Below, in pieces: positions 53,316 through 62,780 of a stretch of 64,000 nt of DNA. A program made the position numbers and the translations under genes. The notes beneath the pieces are model-generated. The model was not told the DNA's origin, made no database searches, and saw only the letters and a program-made list of their open reading frames with translations. The DNA comes from Mariniphaga sp. Its GTDB lineage: Bacteria; Bacteroidota; Bacteroidia; Bacteroidales; Prolixibacteraceae. The stretch is taken from NCBI GenBank assembly GCA_024636975.1, contig JAGXGA010000030.1, positions 62,001-126,000 of the forward strand, read 5' to 3'. How positions within the stretch are numbered: position 1 is the first letter of the stretch; each line of letters starts with the position of its first letter.

Positions 53316-54911
53316 TTAGAACCCGCTCAGCTGCATTAGTACAGTCGGTAGCAGCAACAGGAATCCCAGGAAGAACAATATCACAATGAAAGGCGCCACC
53401 CATTTGAACCACTTGTCATAGGGAATGCGTGCAATCCCCAGTACTCCAATCAACACCCCTGATGTGGGGGTAATCATATTGGTAAATCCGTCACCCAACT
53501 GAAATGCGACCACTGTTGCCTGCCGGGAAATGCCGATCAGATCGGAGAACTGCGACATCATAGGCATGGTCAGGGCCGCCTTGCCTGAGCCCGATGGTAT
53601 GAATATATTCAAAAAGGTCTGAATGACATACATAACACTCACCGAGCCAACCTTGCCCATATCTTCCATCGATTGGGAAACATAATAGAGCAAGGTGTCA
53701 ATAATGCGGCCATCTTCCAAAATTACCACAATCCCTCCGGCCAGACCTACCACCAAAGCAGCTGAAAGAATATCTTTTGCACCTTCAATGAACAAATAGG
53801 TTATCTGATTTGCAGTTTTGCCGGAAGCGATTCCCGAAAAAATTCCAAGCGCCAGAAATAAGGTGGCAATTTCCATAACATACCACCCGTACCCCATAAC
53901 ACCTATAATCAGAAAAACAATTGTGAATAATAGCAGATTCAGTATAAAATAATGAAACGTTTTTCGCAGGGAAAGAAAACCGGTAATAATGAACAAAAGA
54001 GTAGCAACCGGAACAGCCGGGATGCTCAATTCACTGTTGCCTAGTTTTAAATGATTTATTGGATAAAACAGTGAAAATAAAATGAGAAATGCGGAAAGCG
54101 AACCAAACGAAATCCAGGCTCCCCGTGGAACAGAATGAACAAAATCCTCACTGGTGTTTTCATTGCGTTGCCGCCAATAGGCATCTTCTTTATAAACCGG
54201 CGATTTCCCGGGGTTCTTATGAATTTTTGATGCATACCTTAGAATAAAAGTAAAACCAACCAGGTTAATTACCATCCACATAAACAACCGGTATTCAATC
54301 CCTGTAAATAGAGGTATATCTGAAAGTCCCTGGGCAATACCCACAGTAAAAGGGTTCAGAAACGCGCCGGCAAATCCCAACGCAGCAGCAACAAAACACA
54401 GTGACACACCGACAATGGAATCATAACCCATCGATACCGCCAGCGGAACAAAGATAATGGTGAAGGCAATAGTTTCCTCACTCATGCCAAATACGGCTCC
54501 AAACAAACTGAACACAAGCATAATACCGGTAAGTATTATATTGTTTACACCCAACTTTCGCACCAGTTTCGAACGCTCCAGCTTTTTCGAAAACTTCAGA
54601 AAGGAAAATATTCCGATGTCAATTGACTTGCTTTCATTCAGTATCCAAAAAGCTCCTCCTATCATCAAAATAAAGGCAATTATGTTAGCTGTATTTACAA
54701 AACCGTCAAAAAATGCTGAAAACACCTGCCATGTCTGAGGATTGCTTTCGGTAAACTCAAAGGACCCGGTTTTAATTACCTCCCTTTCAACATTGTTCAC
54801 AACAACCCGCTCCCTTTCAAACTCCCCTCCCGGGATAAACCATGAGAAAATGGCACATACAATTATTAATAGAAATATGATTACATACGTATGTGGAATC
54901 TTTTTAAGCAT
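53316..54911 (-). CDS. YfcC-family membrane transporter
   Basis: 531 residues with about 12-13 hydrophobic spans, of the YfcC/COG1288 family of putative amino-acid or carboxylate carriers in the ion-transporter superfamily. Marks are KKIPHTYVIIFLLIIVCAIFSWFIPGGEF near the start (an F-S-W-x-x-P-x-G-x-F pattern), FGMSEETIAF, NPFTVGIAQGLSDIPLFTG, FIPSGSGKAALTMPMM and FTNMITPTSG. It is divergent from hutI, with 292 bp between, so a role in histidine or glutamate transport is possible, but this is only inference. Confidence 0.88.
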   Translation of the reverse strand: MLKKIPHTYVIIFLLIIVCAIFSWFIPGGEFERERVVVNNVEREVIKTGSFEFTESNPQTWQVFSAFFDGFVNTANIIAFILMIGGAFWILNESKSIDIGIFSFLKFSKKLERSKLVRKLGVNNIILTGIMLVFSLFGAVFGMSEETIAFTIIFVPLAVSMGYDSIVGVSLCFVAAALGFAGAFLNPFTVGIAQGLSDIPLFTGIEYRLFMWMVINLVGFTFILRYASKIHKNPGKSPVYKEDAYWRQRNENTSEDFVHSVPRGAWISFGSLSAFLILFSLFYPINHLKLGNSELSIPAVPVATLLFIITGFLSLRKTFHYFILNLLLFTIVFLIIGVMGYGWYVMEIATLFLALGIFSGIASGKTANQITYLFIEGAKDILSAALVVGLAGGIVVILEDGRIIDTLLYYVSQSMEDMGKVGSVSVMYVIQTFLNIFIPSGSGKAALTMPMMSQFSDLIGISRQATVVAFQLGDGFTNMITPTSGVLIGVLGIARIPYDKWFKWVAPFIVILFFLGFLLLLPTVLMQLSGF

Positions 54912-55203
54912 AGTTCTGATTTTAATTGCAGCGAAAATAATAAATCCGTTTGGTTGGCAATCCTTTATTTAGAATTACATGCTCCTATATGGCTTTTACA
55001 GGGGCTTTAGGAATTCATTATAAATAAATGCTTTAAGACATTTTTTAAACATTTATTCACCACCAAATTTATGAAGAAAAAAAATTCCAATAAACAATTA
55101 TTATTCATTTCAAAGTTGTAACTTAAAACGATTTAAAACACTAAAAGGATGCTTCAGGAAGGAGATAAATCTATTAAATTAATCGGTTTAAAGACTTTTA
55201 TTT

Positions 55204-56457
55204 ATGAAACTATTACTCGAAAATATAAAAGAGCTGGTACAGGTTGATGAAAGTTTTGATGCTTTCAAAGCGGGGAAAATGATGGCCGGAGTTAAAACCA
55301 TTAAAAATGCCTTTTTGATCATCAGAGACGAACTGATCCAGGATTTTGGGCCTATGAGCCAATTAAAAGATGTTTATAAGGATGACGATTTTCTGGTAGA
55401 GATCGATTGCTCAAACCGGTTGGTTTATCCCGCCTATTGCGACTCACACACACATATTGTATTTCCCTCATGGCACGAAAAAGAATTTGCCACCTACCTC
55501 CGGGAATCCATGGATGGCGTTCCTTCATTACGTAAAAACGGTATACTTAGCTCATCAAAATTGTTACATAATGTCTCAGATGAGCAACTTTATGAAAGCA
55601 CAATTGAACGAATAAAAGATATTATAAAAACAGGAACCGGTGCTGTGGAAATTAAAAGTGGGTTAGGATTGAATGAAGAGGATGAATTAAGAATGCTCCG
55701 GATCATTAAAAAGATTAGAAAGAGTACCCCGGTGTGTGTGCGGTCGACATTTCTGGGTGCGAATGCTGTACCTGAGCAATACCAGGATAATGTTGCATAC
55801 TATGTTGATCTGGTTGTAAAGGAAATGATTCCACGTGTTGTTTCAGAAGAACTTTCCGATTTTATTGATGTATCGTGCGACAGAAGTTTCTTTTCAATTG
55901 AAGAGACAGAAAGAATCCTGGAAGAAGGGATCAGGCAAGGCCTTCGCCCAAAATTGCATGCCAATGCTTTTGGTATGACCGGTGGTGTACAGGTGGGTGT
56001 TAAGTACGGTGCTCTATCCGTTGATCACCTGGAGTACATCGGTACTGAAGAAATTGAAAGCTTAAAAGATACAGCTACCATGCCAACAGTCCTTCCGGGA
56101 GCCTCATTCTTCCTGGGAACTAAAAATGCACCTGTCCGAGAAATGATCCAGGCAGGGTTACCAGTTGCCCTTGCTTCAGGTTTTAACCCCGATACATCTC
56201 CCAGCGGGAACATGAACTTCATTTCTTCACTTGGCTGCATCAACTACAAAATGTCACCCGAAGAGGTAATTAATGCCTCCACACTGAATGCAGCATACGC
56301 AATGGGGATAAGTGACCGGCTGGGAAGTATTGCCCGTGGGAAAACAGCCAACCTGTTTATCACTTCTGATATTCCTGGTATTGAATACCTGCCTTATGCA
56401 TACGGTTCCAATCTTGTTGAAACTGTCATTCTTAACGGGGAAATTCAGTTGCTTTAA
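55204..56457 (+). CDS. hutI: Imidazolonepropionase
   Basis: Hydrolyses imidazolone-5-propionate to N-formimino-glutamate, the third step of histidine degradation. The 417 residues have the amidohydrolase metal motif DSHTH (His82, His84), TVEIKSG-like GAVEIKSGLGLN, the later metal His in LHANAF and the SVDHLEYI segment, the catalytic region TVLPGASFFLG, and the C-terminal GFNPDTSPSGNM. ftcD follows 34 bp downstream. hutH and hutU are not in this window. Confidence 0.95.
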   Translation: MKLLLENIKELVQVDESFDAFKAGKMMAGVKTIKNAFLIIRDELIQDFGPMSQLKDVYKDDDFLVEIDCSNRLVYPAYCDSHTHIVFPSWHEKEFATYLRESMDGVPSLRKNGILSSSKLLHNVSDEQLYESTIERIKDIIKTGTGAVEIKSGLGLNEEDELRMLRIIKKIRKSTPVCVRSTFLGANAVPEQYQDNVAYYVDLVVKEMIPRVVSEELSDFIDVSCDRSFFSIEETERILEEGIRQGLRPKLHANAFGMTGGVQVGVKYGALSVDHLEYIGTEEIESLKDTATMPTVLPGASFFLGTKNAPVREMIQAGLPVALASGFNPDTSPSGNMNFISSLGCINYKMSPEEVINASTLNAAYAMGISDRLGSIARGKTANLFITSDIPGIEYLPYAYGSNLVETVILNGEIQLL

Positions 56458-56491
56458 ATAACTTTGTTCTTGTTTAAGAACAATTCGCTAT

Positions 56492-58189
56492 ATGGACCAG
56501 ATCATAGAATGCATACCCAACTTTTCGGAAGGAAGAAATCCTGCCCGGATAAAAGAAATTACAGATGCCATAGAATTGGTAACGGGAGTAAAATTGCTTG
56601 ATGTATCCTCAGGGAAAGCAACCAACCGCACAGTGGTAACTTTTGCAGGTGATCCCGCTTCGGTAGTAGAAGCTGCTTTCAGGGGCATTCAAAAGGCTGC
56701 CCAGGTTATTGATATGTCTAAACATTCAGGTGTTCACCCGAGGTTTGGAGCCACCGATGTGTGTCCGCTGGTTCCTGTTGCAAATACTTCAATGGAAGAA
56801 ACAGTGGAGTATGCCCGTAAGCTTGCCGAAAGGGTAGGGAATGAGCTGGGTATTCCGGTGTATTGTTATGAAAATGCTGCCTATTCGGAAGACCGGCGCA
56901 GCCTGGCCAGTTGCAGGTGGGGCGGTTATGAAGGATTGAAAAAAAGAATGGAATCGGAAAAATGGAAACCTGATTATTGTAGTAATATAAGATCGCCTCA
57001 AATTGAAAAAACAGGCGCTGTTGCCATCGGTGCCCGTAATTTTTTAGTAGCCTACAACATCAATCTGAATACCGTTTCCTCCCGTATAGCCAATTCCATT
57101 GCACTCGATGTCAGAGAGTCGGGCCGGAATAAGCGCGATGCGGAAACAGGAGAGGTGGTAACAGATGAAAACGGAGAACCTGTGCGCGTACCCGGATCAT
57201 TAAAGAAAACACGGGCCATTGGCTGGTACATTGATGATTTTGGTATTGCCCAGGTATCCATGAACCTTACCGATCTCTCGGTTACACCTGTTCATATTGC
57301 CTTTGATGAAGTAACCAGAAAAAGCGCAGAGCGGGGAGTAAGGGTAACCGGTTCGGAGCTGGTAGGGCTGATTCCCCTGCAATCGCTGCTCGATGCCGGC
57401 AGGTATTTCCTGAATAAGCAAAAACGTTCATCCGGTGTATCTGACGATGAACTTATAAAAATTGCTGTAAAATCGCTCGGTCTCGATGATTTCCAGGCAT
57501 TCGATCCACGTAAAAAAGTAATAGAATACCTACTCGATGATGATGCCTGTAAGCGGTTAACCGATAAACCGGTATCAAAATTCGTGTACGATACTGCTTC
57601 CGAATCACTGGGACCAGGCGGAGGTGCTGTATCTGCAGTAGTTGGTGCATTGGGTTCAGCATTGGCAGGAATGGTTGCCAACCTTTCTGCACAAAAAAGC
57701 GGTTGGGAGCATCGCTGGGAAGAATTCAGCAACTGGGCTGAAAAGGGAAAGCAGTACCATCAGGCTTTGCTGGAGTGTGTCGATGAAGATGCACAATCAT
57801 TTACCCGGCTTTTCAATGCGCTTAAATTACCGGCAACAAATAAAGAGGAAGCAGCACACCGGGAGGAGGCAGTTCTAACTGCCTCGAAAAATGCAATGAG
57901 TGTTCCGTTAAAAGTTATGAAAAATGCGCTTCAATCAATGGATGTTTTAAAAGAAATGGCTGCAAACGGTAATCCCAATACCATCTCCGACGCTGGTGTA
58001 GGTGCATTCTGTGCCCGGGCCGCCATAGAAAGCTCGCTGCTGAACGTAAGAATCAATTCAAAGCATTGCACCGACAGACAGTTCGTAAAGGAGACCTTGC
58101 ATCAGGCTGAAAAGATTACAGAATCTGCATTGCAAAAACAGGCCGAAATCCAAAAGATTACGGATGAAACTTTGGGTGACCTGAAATAA
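56492..58189 (+). CDS. ftcD: Bifunctional glutamate formimidoyltransferase / formimido-THF cyclodeaminase
   Basis: Transfers the formimino group from formiminoglutamate to THF and then releases ammonia to give methenyl-THF. The 565 residues match the full-length animal-type fusion: the transferase domain (about 1-330; ECIPNFSEGRN, HSGVHPRFGATDVCPLVP, GARNFLVAYNINL) and the cyclodeaminase domain (about 365-560; SLGPGGGAVSAVVGALGSAL, NPNTISDAGVG, AAIESSLLNVRIN). It is in one operon with hutI. This route yields ammonia and a one-carbon unit instead of formate, feeding FolD. Confidence 0.95.
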   Translation: MDQIIECIPNFSEGRNPARIKEITDAIELVTGVKLLDVSSGKATNRTVVTFAGDPASVVEAAFRGIQKAAQVIDMSKHSGVHPRFGATDVCPLVPVANTSMEETVEYARKLAERVGNELGIPVYCYENAAYSEDRRSLASCRWGGYEGLKKRMESEKWKPDYCSNIRSPQIEKTGAVAIGARNFLVAYNINLNTVSSRIANSIALDVRESGRNKRDAETGEVVTDENGEPVRVPGSLKKTRAIGWYIDDFGIAQVSMNLTDLSVTPVHIAFDEVTRKSAERGVRVTGSELVGLIPLQSLLDAGRYFLNKQKRSSGVSDDELIKIAVKSLGLDDFQAFDPRKKVIEYLLDDDACKRLTDKPVSKFVYDTASESLGPGGGAVSAVVGALGSALAGMVANLSAQKSGWEHRWEEFSNWAEKGKQYHQALLECVDEDAQSFTRLFNALKLPATNKEEAAHREEAVLTASKNAMSVPLKVMKNALQSMDVLKEMAANGNPNTISDAGVGAFCARAAIESSLLNVRINSKHCTDRQFVKETLHQAEKITESALQKQAEIQKITDETLGDLK

Positions 58190-58221
58190 ATGATTTTGAA
58201 AAATTAAAAGAGCCGGTTGCT

Positions 58222-58641
58222 TTAATACCTTTCCATTTTTGAGAAAAAGAATCCCGATTCAATTTCAGCATTTTCATCGCTGTCGGACCCATGCACAGCA
58301 TTTTGCTGAAGACTTGTTCCGTAAAGCTTCCGTATGGTTCCATCGGCAGCTTGTTCAGGATTTGTTGCTCCTATAAAATTCCGGAATGCTTCCACTGCAT
58401 TTTCCTTTTCAAGGATAATGGCCACTATAGGACCTGAACTCATAAACTCCACAAGCGATTCATAAAATGGTTTGCCCTTATGAACCGCATAAAAGGCACC
58501 TGCCTGCTCATTTGTCAGACGTGTAAGCTTCATTGCCCTGATTTGAAACCCTTCTTCTATAATCATTTTGAGAATTGCACCGGTATAATTCTTTTTAAAA
58601 GCTGTGGGCTTTATCATTGTGAAAGTTCGGTTACTTGCCAT
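58222..58641 (-). CDS. ndk: Nucleoside diphosphate kinase
   Basis: Balances nucleoside triphosphates by gamma-phosphate transfer from ATP through a phospho-His. The 139 residues have FTMIKPTAF near the start, [22 protein letters not shown], and the active-site His117 in NAVHGSDS. It is convergent with ftcD (32 bp) and divergent from the DHH phosphoesterase gene. Confidence 0.97.
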   Translation of the reverse strand: MASNRTFTMIKPTAFKKNYTGAILKMIIEEGFQIRAMKLTRLTNEQAGAFYAVHKGKPFYESLVEFMSSGPIVAIILEKENAVEAFRNFIGATNPEQAADGTIRKLYGTSLQQNAVHGSDSDENAEIESGFFFSKMERY

Positions 58642-58673
58642 TGTATTTGAATTTATTAAGAATTTACAACTTG

Positions 58674-58681
58674 CAAAATTA
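58674..58681 (-). promoter_or_regulatory. -7 promoter element of ndk
   Basis: TAATTTTG on the - strand, an exact TAnnTTTG match 32 bp before the ndk ATG; -33 not clear. Confidence 0.45.
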
Positions 58682-58703
58682 ACAAAAATTGCGCAATGAA
58701 GGC

Positions 58704-58733
58704 TTTGCGTGCATAGCAGATTTCTTATCTTTG
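58704..58733 (+). promoter_or_regulatory. Promoter of the DHH phosphoesterase gene
   Basis: TTTG at 58704-58707 and TATCTTTG at 58726-58733, both exact, with an 18-bp spacer. The ATG is at 58749. It rules out an upstream TTG start at 58689. Confidence 0.78.
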
Positions 58734-58748
58734 TGCTTTCAAATTTTT

Positions 58749-59813
58749 ATGGCATTAAAAAATACTGGAAATGAGATTATTAGCTCCCTGAAGAGCTTGC
58801 TTGCAGAACAACCGAAGAGTGTTGTACTGGTGACACACGAAAATCCCGACGGCGATGCCATCGGTTCTGCTATTGGGCTCGGGGAAGTGCTGAAAGAGTT
58901 TGGACACAAGGTGAATATTATTGTACCCAATGCTTACCCCGATTTCTTGAAATGGTTTTCCACTGAAATCGAGATCGTGGTATATGAGCGGAAACGGCCG
59001 CGGGCAACAACTCTTTTGGGAAAAGCAGATGTATTGATATGTGTCGACTTTAACGAGCCAAAACGGGCAGCACGGATGAAGAAAAAACTCCTGGAATTTT
59101 CAAAACCCATGGTACTTATCGATCATCATCCAAATCCTTCCGATTTCTGTGATTATATGATTTCAGAACCGCAGTACAGTTCGACTGCTGAACTGGTGTT
59201 TGACGTTGTGACACTAATGGGAGTGAATCATTGCCTGAATCACGATGCAGCTGAGGCACTGTTTGCAGGCATTATGACCGATACCGGTTCCTTCAGTCAT
59301 AACATATCCAGCCCAAATGTATTCCTGGTTGTAGCAAAACTCATAGAATGCGGAATTGATACAGAAAAAATACACGATGCTGTTTACCATACGTTTTCGG
59401 AACACCGGATGAAATTACTGGGGCATTCGCTCGATAAAATGAAAGTTTTTCCGGAATACCGATCAGCTGTTATCTGGCTTTCACTGGAAGAACTGAAAGA
59501 TTATAATTTTCAGCCCGGAGATATTGAAGGATTTGTTAATTATCCGCTATCAATAAATAATATTGTTTTTTGTGCGTTATTTATGGAAAGGAAGGACCAT
59601 GTGAAAGTATCGTTCCGCTCAAAAGGAAGCTTTCCTGCCAATGAGTTCGCACGCGATCATTTTTCGGGAGGAGGACACCGAAATGCAGCCGGAGGAGAAA
59701 TAAAGATTCCGCTTGATGATGCTGTAAATAAATTCACGCAACTTTTAAAGGAGTATAAACATCTGTTAAAGGAAACAACAATTAAAAAAAATGAAAAGTA
59801 TGATAATAAATAA
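58749..59813 (+). CDS. nrnA: DHH/DHHA1 phosphoesterase, NrnA-like (oligoribonuclease / pAp phosphatase)
   Basis: Degrades very short RNA and may hydrolyse pAp. The 354 residues have the DHH motifs THENPDGDAIGSAIGL, CVDFNEPKR, the name-giving DHHPNPSD, GIMTDTGSF, and the C-terminal DHHA1 FSGGGHRNAAGG. ATG 58749 (MALKNTGNEI) fits the promoter at 58704-58733. The last 23 bp overlap the start of the FKBP lipoprotein gene, suggesting coupled translation. Confidence 0.93.
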   Translation: MALKNTGNEIISSLKSLLAEQPKSVVLVTHENPDGDAIGSAIGLGEVLKEFGHKVNIIVPNAYPDFLKWFSTEIEIVVYERKRPRATTLLGKADVLICVDFNEPKRAARMKKKLLEFSKPMVLIDHHPNPSDFCDYMISEPQYSSTAELVFDVVTLMGVNHCLNHDAAEALFAGIMTDTGSFSHNISSPNVFLVVAKLIECGIDTEKIHDAVYHTFSEHRMKLLGHSLDKMKVFPEYRSAVIWLSLEELKDYNFQPGDIEGFVNYPLSINNIVFCALFMERKDHVKVSFRSKGSFPANEFARDHFSGGGHRNAAGGEIKIPLDDAVNKFTQLLKEYKHLLKETTIKKNEKYDNK

Positions 59814-60318
59814 AAAAACATTTTTCAATATAGCGCTGGCTGCTATAATTGCGACGCTGGTTTCCTCGTGCCTTAAAACCGATGACCATGACATCACCTA
59901 TTCTGCCGACGAGGAACGTGCGCTTCGTGGTGCATACATCGACAGCCTTATATCCAACGATCACGACATTGATACTACAGCCAATGGTGTTTATTATGTC
60001 GTTATCGAAGAAGGGGAAGGCGAATTCGCCAAAGAAGGGGATACTTTAACTGTAGGCTATGCTGGATATTTTATTGATGGAGTAATGTTTGATTCCTCTG
60101 AATTGCATTTCCCGGAAGGAAAAATGGAGTTTATTCTTGGTGTAGACCGCATGATTCCCGGTTGGGAAGAAGGCATACAGAAAATGAATGAAGGAGCCAG
60201 GATGCAGTTTATTATTCCATCGGAACTTGCATACGGGAGCGCCGGTTCAGGAAGAGTAGCTCCATACCAGACCCTGGTGTTCGTTACCAGAATGTTCGAA
60301 ATTCAACCTTCAGAATAA
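59791..60318 (+). CDS. FKBP-type peptidyl-prolyl isomerase lipoprotein
   Basis: 175 residues. Its start (ATG 59791, or 59800) lies inside the 3' end of nrnA. It has a lipoprotein signal with SSC (Cys29 counted from 59791) and a helical spacer, then a complete FKBP domain (about 75-173) with DTLTVGYAGYFIDGVMFDSS, the FILGVDRMIPGWEEGI binding-pocket segment, and MQFIIPSELAYGSAGSGRVAPYQTLVF. These match active FKBPs, so isomerase activity is expected, probably in the periplasm. A second, degenerate FKBP-like lipoprotein follows 19 bp later. Confidence 0.93.
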   Translation: MKSMIINKKTFFNIALAAIIATLVSSCLKTDDHDITYSADEERALRGAYIDSLISNDHDIDTTANGVYYVVIEEGEGEFAKEGDTLTVGYAGYFIDGVMFDSSELHFPEGKMEFILGVDRMIPGWEEGIQKMNEGARMQFIIPSELAYGSAGSGRVAPYQTLVFVTRMFEIQPSE

Positions 60319-60337
60319 TTAAATTATCTACTTTAAA

Positions 60338-60871
60338 ATGAAACGTATCCTAAAAGTATTTACAATAGTTCTTATTGCTGCAGCTTTCTTTTCATGCAAG
60401 GAAAACAGTCTTGAAAAGCAGCGTGAAAATGAAATTAAAAAACTTAATGAATTCATAAAAAACCATTATCCCGGTGAAGAACCCAATCCTACCGGGTTGT
60501 ATTATTTCGGGCTGGAGGAAGGAACCGGTGATTCAATAAAAACAAATGACCGCGTGCAGGTTTTTTATGAACTCTGGACCCTCGACAGCGTAAATGTGCG
60601 CTCAAGCGGCAGGTATGAACCGCTGGAACTGGTGGTGCTTCCACCTACCCAATTGAGCTCATCTGCTCAAAGCGTAGGCCAGATACGTGCATTACATGAA
60701 GCGCTCACTTATATGAAAAAAGGGTCGAAATCATTATTAATATTTGATTCAGCCCTGGGATTTGGTCAATACGGGACTACCGGAATCGGTGCCTTCACTC
60801 CCCTGATGATGGAAGTTGAAGTGTATAAGGTTTATCCGGCGCCGGTGCAGGAAGTTCCGGACAATGAATAG
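60338..60871 (+). CDS. FKBP-like lipoprotein, probably without isomerase activity (GldI-like?)
   Basis: 177 residues with a lipoprotein signal (Cys20 in FFSCKENS). The order mirrors the neighbour: helical spacer, then an FKBP-like domain (about 60-165; DRVQVFYELWTLD, LHEALTYMKKGSKSLLIFDSALGFG, TPLMMEVEVYKVYP). The pocket residues that mark active FKBPs are mostly replaced: the F-D-S-S and V-I-P-G-W segments are absent. It may be a chaperone-like or structural relative. Gliding/T9SS protein GldI is also an FKBP-like lipoprotein, and T9SS substrates are encoded in this window, but that link is only a suggestion. Confidence 0.8.
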   Translation: MKRILKVFTIVLIAAAFFSCKENSLEKQRENEIKKLNEFIKNHYPGEEPNPTGLYYFGLEEGTGDSIKTNDRVQVFYELWTLDSVNVRSSGRYEPLELVVLPPTQLSSSAQSVGQIRALHEALTYMKKGSKSLLIFDSALGFGQYGTTGIGAFTPLMMEVEVYKVYPAPVQEVPDNE

Positions 60872-60891
60872 AAATTAATGCTTTGCACCAG

Positions 60892-61962
60892 ATGGACAGG
60901 ATTCAGCTCCTGAAAAAGCTACTGCCCGGTTTTATTCCACTTTTCGTTTTCATTGCAGCCGACGAAATTTGGGGGACTAAAACCGGGCTGTTTGTTGCTG
61001 TTGGTGCAGGTACCATTGAAATGGGATGGGTAGCCGTTAAGGAAAAACGGTTCGACAAGTTTATCCTTTTCGATACCCTGCTGTTGGTAGTGTTGGGCGC
61101 CGTTTCAATTGTACTCGACAACGATTTGTTCTTCAAATTAAAACCCGGTCTCATTGAGCTTATCCTGGTTGCTGTTCTTGCTGTTTCAGCCTTCTCCGGA
61201 GTAAATGTCATCGGCCTTATGGGAAAGCGTTTCATGAAGGATGTCACCTTCAATAAGGAGCAATTGGCTCAAATGCGCAGGAGCCTGAAAACATTGTTTT
61301 TTATTTTCCTGGCACATACGATCCTTGTTTTTTATGCCACCTTTTACATGAGCAAGGAAGCCTGGGCTTTCATCAGCGGAGGCTTATTCTATATTATATT
61401 TGGAGTTTATTTTCTTTTTGAATTCCTCAGGCAGAGGAAGAAAAAGAAAGCATTGACAACGGAAGAATGGGTTCCGCTTGTTGATGAGAATGGCAAAGTT
61501 ACGGGACAAGCGCCACGCAGCCGGGTACACGACGGCAGTAAATTGCTTCATCCGGTAGTGCATATGCATGTACTGAACCGGAATAAATCGGTTCTTCTCC
61601 AGAAACGACCGTTATCGAAACTCATACAACCCGGAAAGTGGGATACAGCTGTCGGCGGTCATATTTCAGCCGGAGAAACCCTCGAAAAAGCACTTTACAA
61701 GGAGGCTTTCGAAGAAATTGGCCTGAAAAATTTTGAAGCCCGTTTACTCCAGGTCTACAAATGGGAATCGGAAGTAGAAGCCGAACTGGTATACCTGTTT
61801 ATTACCCACGATTATAAAACCTTCAAAGTGCATTCCGACGAAGTGGAGGAGGCGCGGTTCTGGACAAAAAACCAGATTGAAAAACAGCTCGGCAAGGCTG
61901 TATTTACCCCTAATTTTGAATACGAATACCAATTCCTGAAAGAGAAAGGATTGCTGAGCTGA
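60892..61962 (+). CDS. Fusion of a septation-protein-A-like membrane domain and a Nudix hydrolase
   Basis: 356 residues from ATG 60892 (a TTG at 60883 would add three). Residues about 8-180 hold five or six hydrophobic spans resembling the IspZ/YciB intracellular septation family (IFLFVFIAADEIWGTKTG-like start, VLDNDLFFKLKPG, FFIFLAHTILVFYATFYMSKEAW). Residues about 190-356 are a Nudix domain of the IPP-isomerase-like YfcD type (EEWVPLVDENGKVTG, VLLQKRP), with the Nudix box from Gly256 to Leu278 intact except Arg replaced by Lys270 (G-x5-E-x7-K-E-x2-E-E-x-G-L). The substrate is unknown. It follows the FKBP genes by 20 bp. Confidence 0.85.
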   Translation: MDRIQLLKKLLPGFIPLFVFIAADEIWGTKTGLFVAVGAGTIEMGWVAVKEKRFDKFILFDTLLLVVLGAVSIVLDNDLFFKLKPGLIELILVAVLAVSAFSGVNVIGLMGKRFMKDVTFNKEQLAQMRRSLKTLFFIFLAHTILVFYATFYMSKEAWAFISGGLFYIIFGVYFLFEFLRQRKKKKALTTEEWVPLVDENGKVTGQAPRSRVHDGSKLLHPVVHMHVLNRNKSVLLQKRPLSKLIQPGKWDTAVGGHISAGETLEKALYKEAFEEIGLKNFEARLLQVYKWESEVEAELVYLFITHDYKTFKVHSDEVEEARFWTKNQIEKQLGKAVFTPNFEYEYQFLKEKGLLS

Positions 61963-62026
61963 AAATCATAAGTTGATTTCTTTCCTCCGCACAACAGCAT
62001 AACTTTTAATTGCTTTTAAAAATCGT

Positions 62027-62728
62027 CTATTTACCCAACAGAAAAATGGCAGGTTGTTTATGCAGGTCAGGAACCTGTTTCTTCCATTGTGCAACCGTTT
62101 TAGTTGCAATAAATTCATTTTCACCGGTAAGGTTGGCAGCAATGCAGAGCAGGGTAGAAGGGGAGCAAACTTTTAACAGGTCTGCTATCAAAGAATTGTT
62201 CCGGTAAGGAGTTTCAATAAACAGTTGTGTTTGATTACCGGAAACCGCTTTATTTTCAAGCGCCGAAATTGCACGCGAACGCTCCGGAGATCTCACAGGC
62301 AGGTAGCCGTTAAAGGCAAAGTTCTGTCCGTTCATTCCCGATGCCATCAGTGCCAGCAATATGGAGGAAGGCCCCACAACAGGCACTACTTTCAATCCTT
62401 TCCGGTGAGCAATTTCTACTACACTGGCGCCTGGATCGGCCACTCCCGGACAGCCGGCCTCCGAAACAACAGCCATATTTTCCCCCTGTTCCAGGGGCTT
62501 TAAATAGCCTGAAATCGCATCAACATCAGTATGTTTGTTAAGTTCATAGAATGTAAGCCTGTCAATGTCGATGTTGCGGTCAACCTGCTTTAAAAACCGC
62601 CGGGTTGTCCGGATGTTTTCTACAATATAATAACGCGTTTTGCCAATTATTTCAATAACTCTTGCAGGCAACACATTTTGCCAGTCGCCCTCATGTAAAA
62701 CATTTGGTAATAAATACAGCTCTGCCAT
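62027..62728 (-). CDS. SAM-dependent methyltransferase of the RsmI/tetrapyrrole-methylase fold
   Basis: 233 residues. The motifs PNVLHEGDWQNVLPARV, VENIRTTRRFLKQV, VVSEAGCPGVADPG (the RsmI signature), VVPVVGPSSILLALMASGMNGQNFAFNGYLP and IETPYRN are those of the short Bacteroidota RsmI-like proteins, which lack the N-terminal LYVV-PTPIGN start and the C-terminal extension of full RsmI (about 285 residues). It may methylate 16S rRNA C1402, or may be a paralogue with another target. It is convergent with the fusion gene and divergent from the metallo-hydrolase gene. Confidence 0.88.
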   Translation of the reverse strand: MAELYLLPNVLHEGDWQNVLPARVIEIIGKTRYYIVENIRTTRRFLKQVDRNIDIDRLTFYELNKHTDVDAISGYLKPLEQGENMAVVSEAGCPGVADPGASVVEIAHRKGLKVVPVVGPSSILLALMASGMNGQNFAFNGYLPVRSPERSRAISALENKAVSGNQTQLFIETPYRNNSLIADLLKVCSPSTLLCIAANLTGENEFIATKTVAQWKKQVPDLHKQPAIFLLGK

Positions 62729-62780
62729 TCGTTTTTTACTGTAAAAGTACTGTTTCCCACCATTTCCCGTAAGCTTTTAT

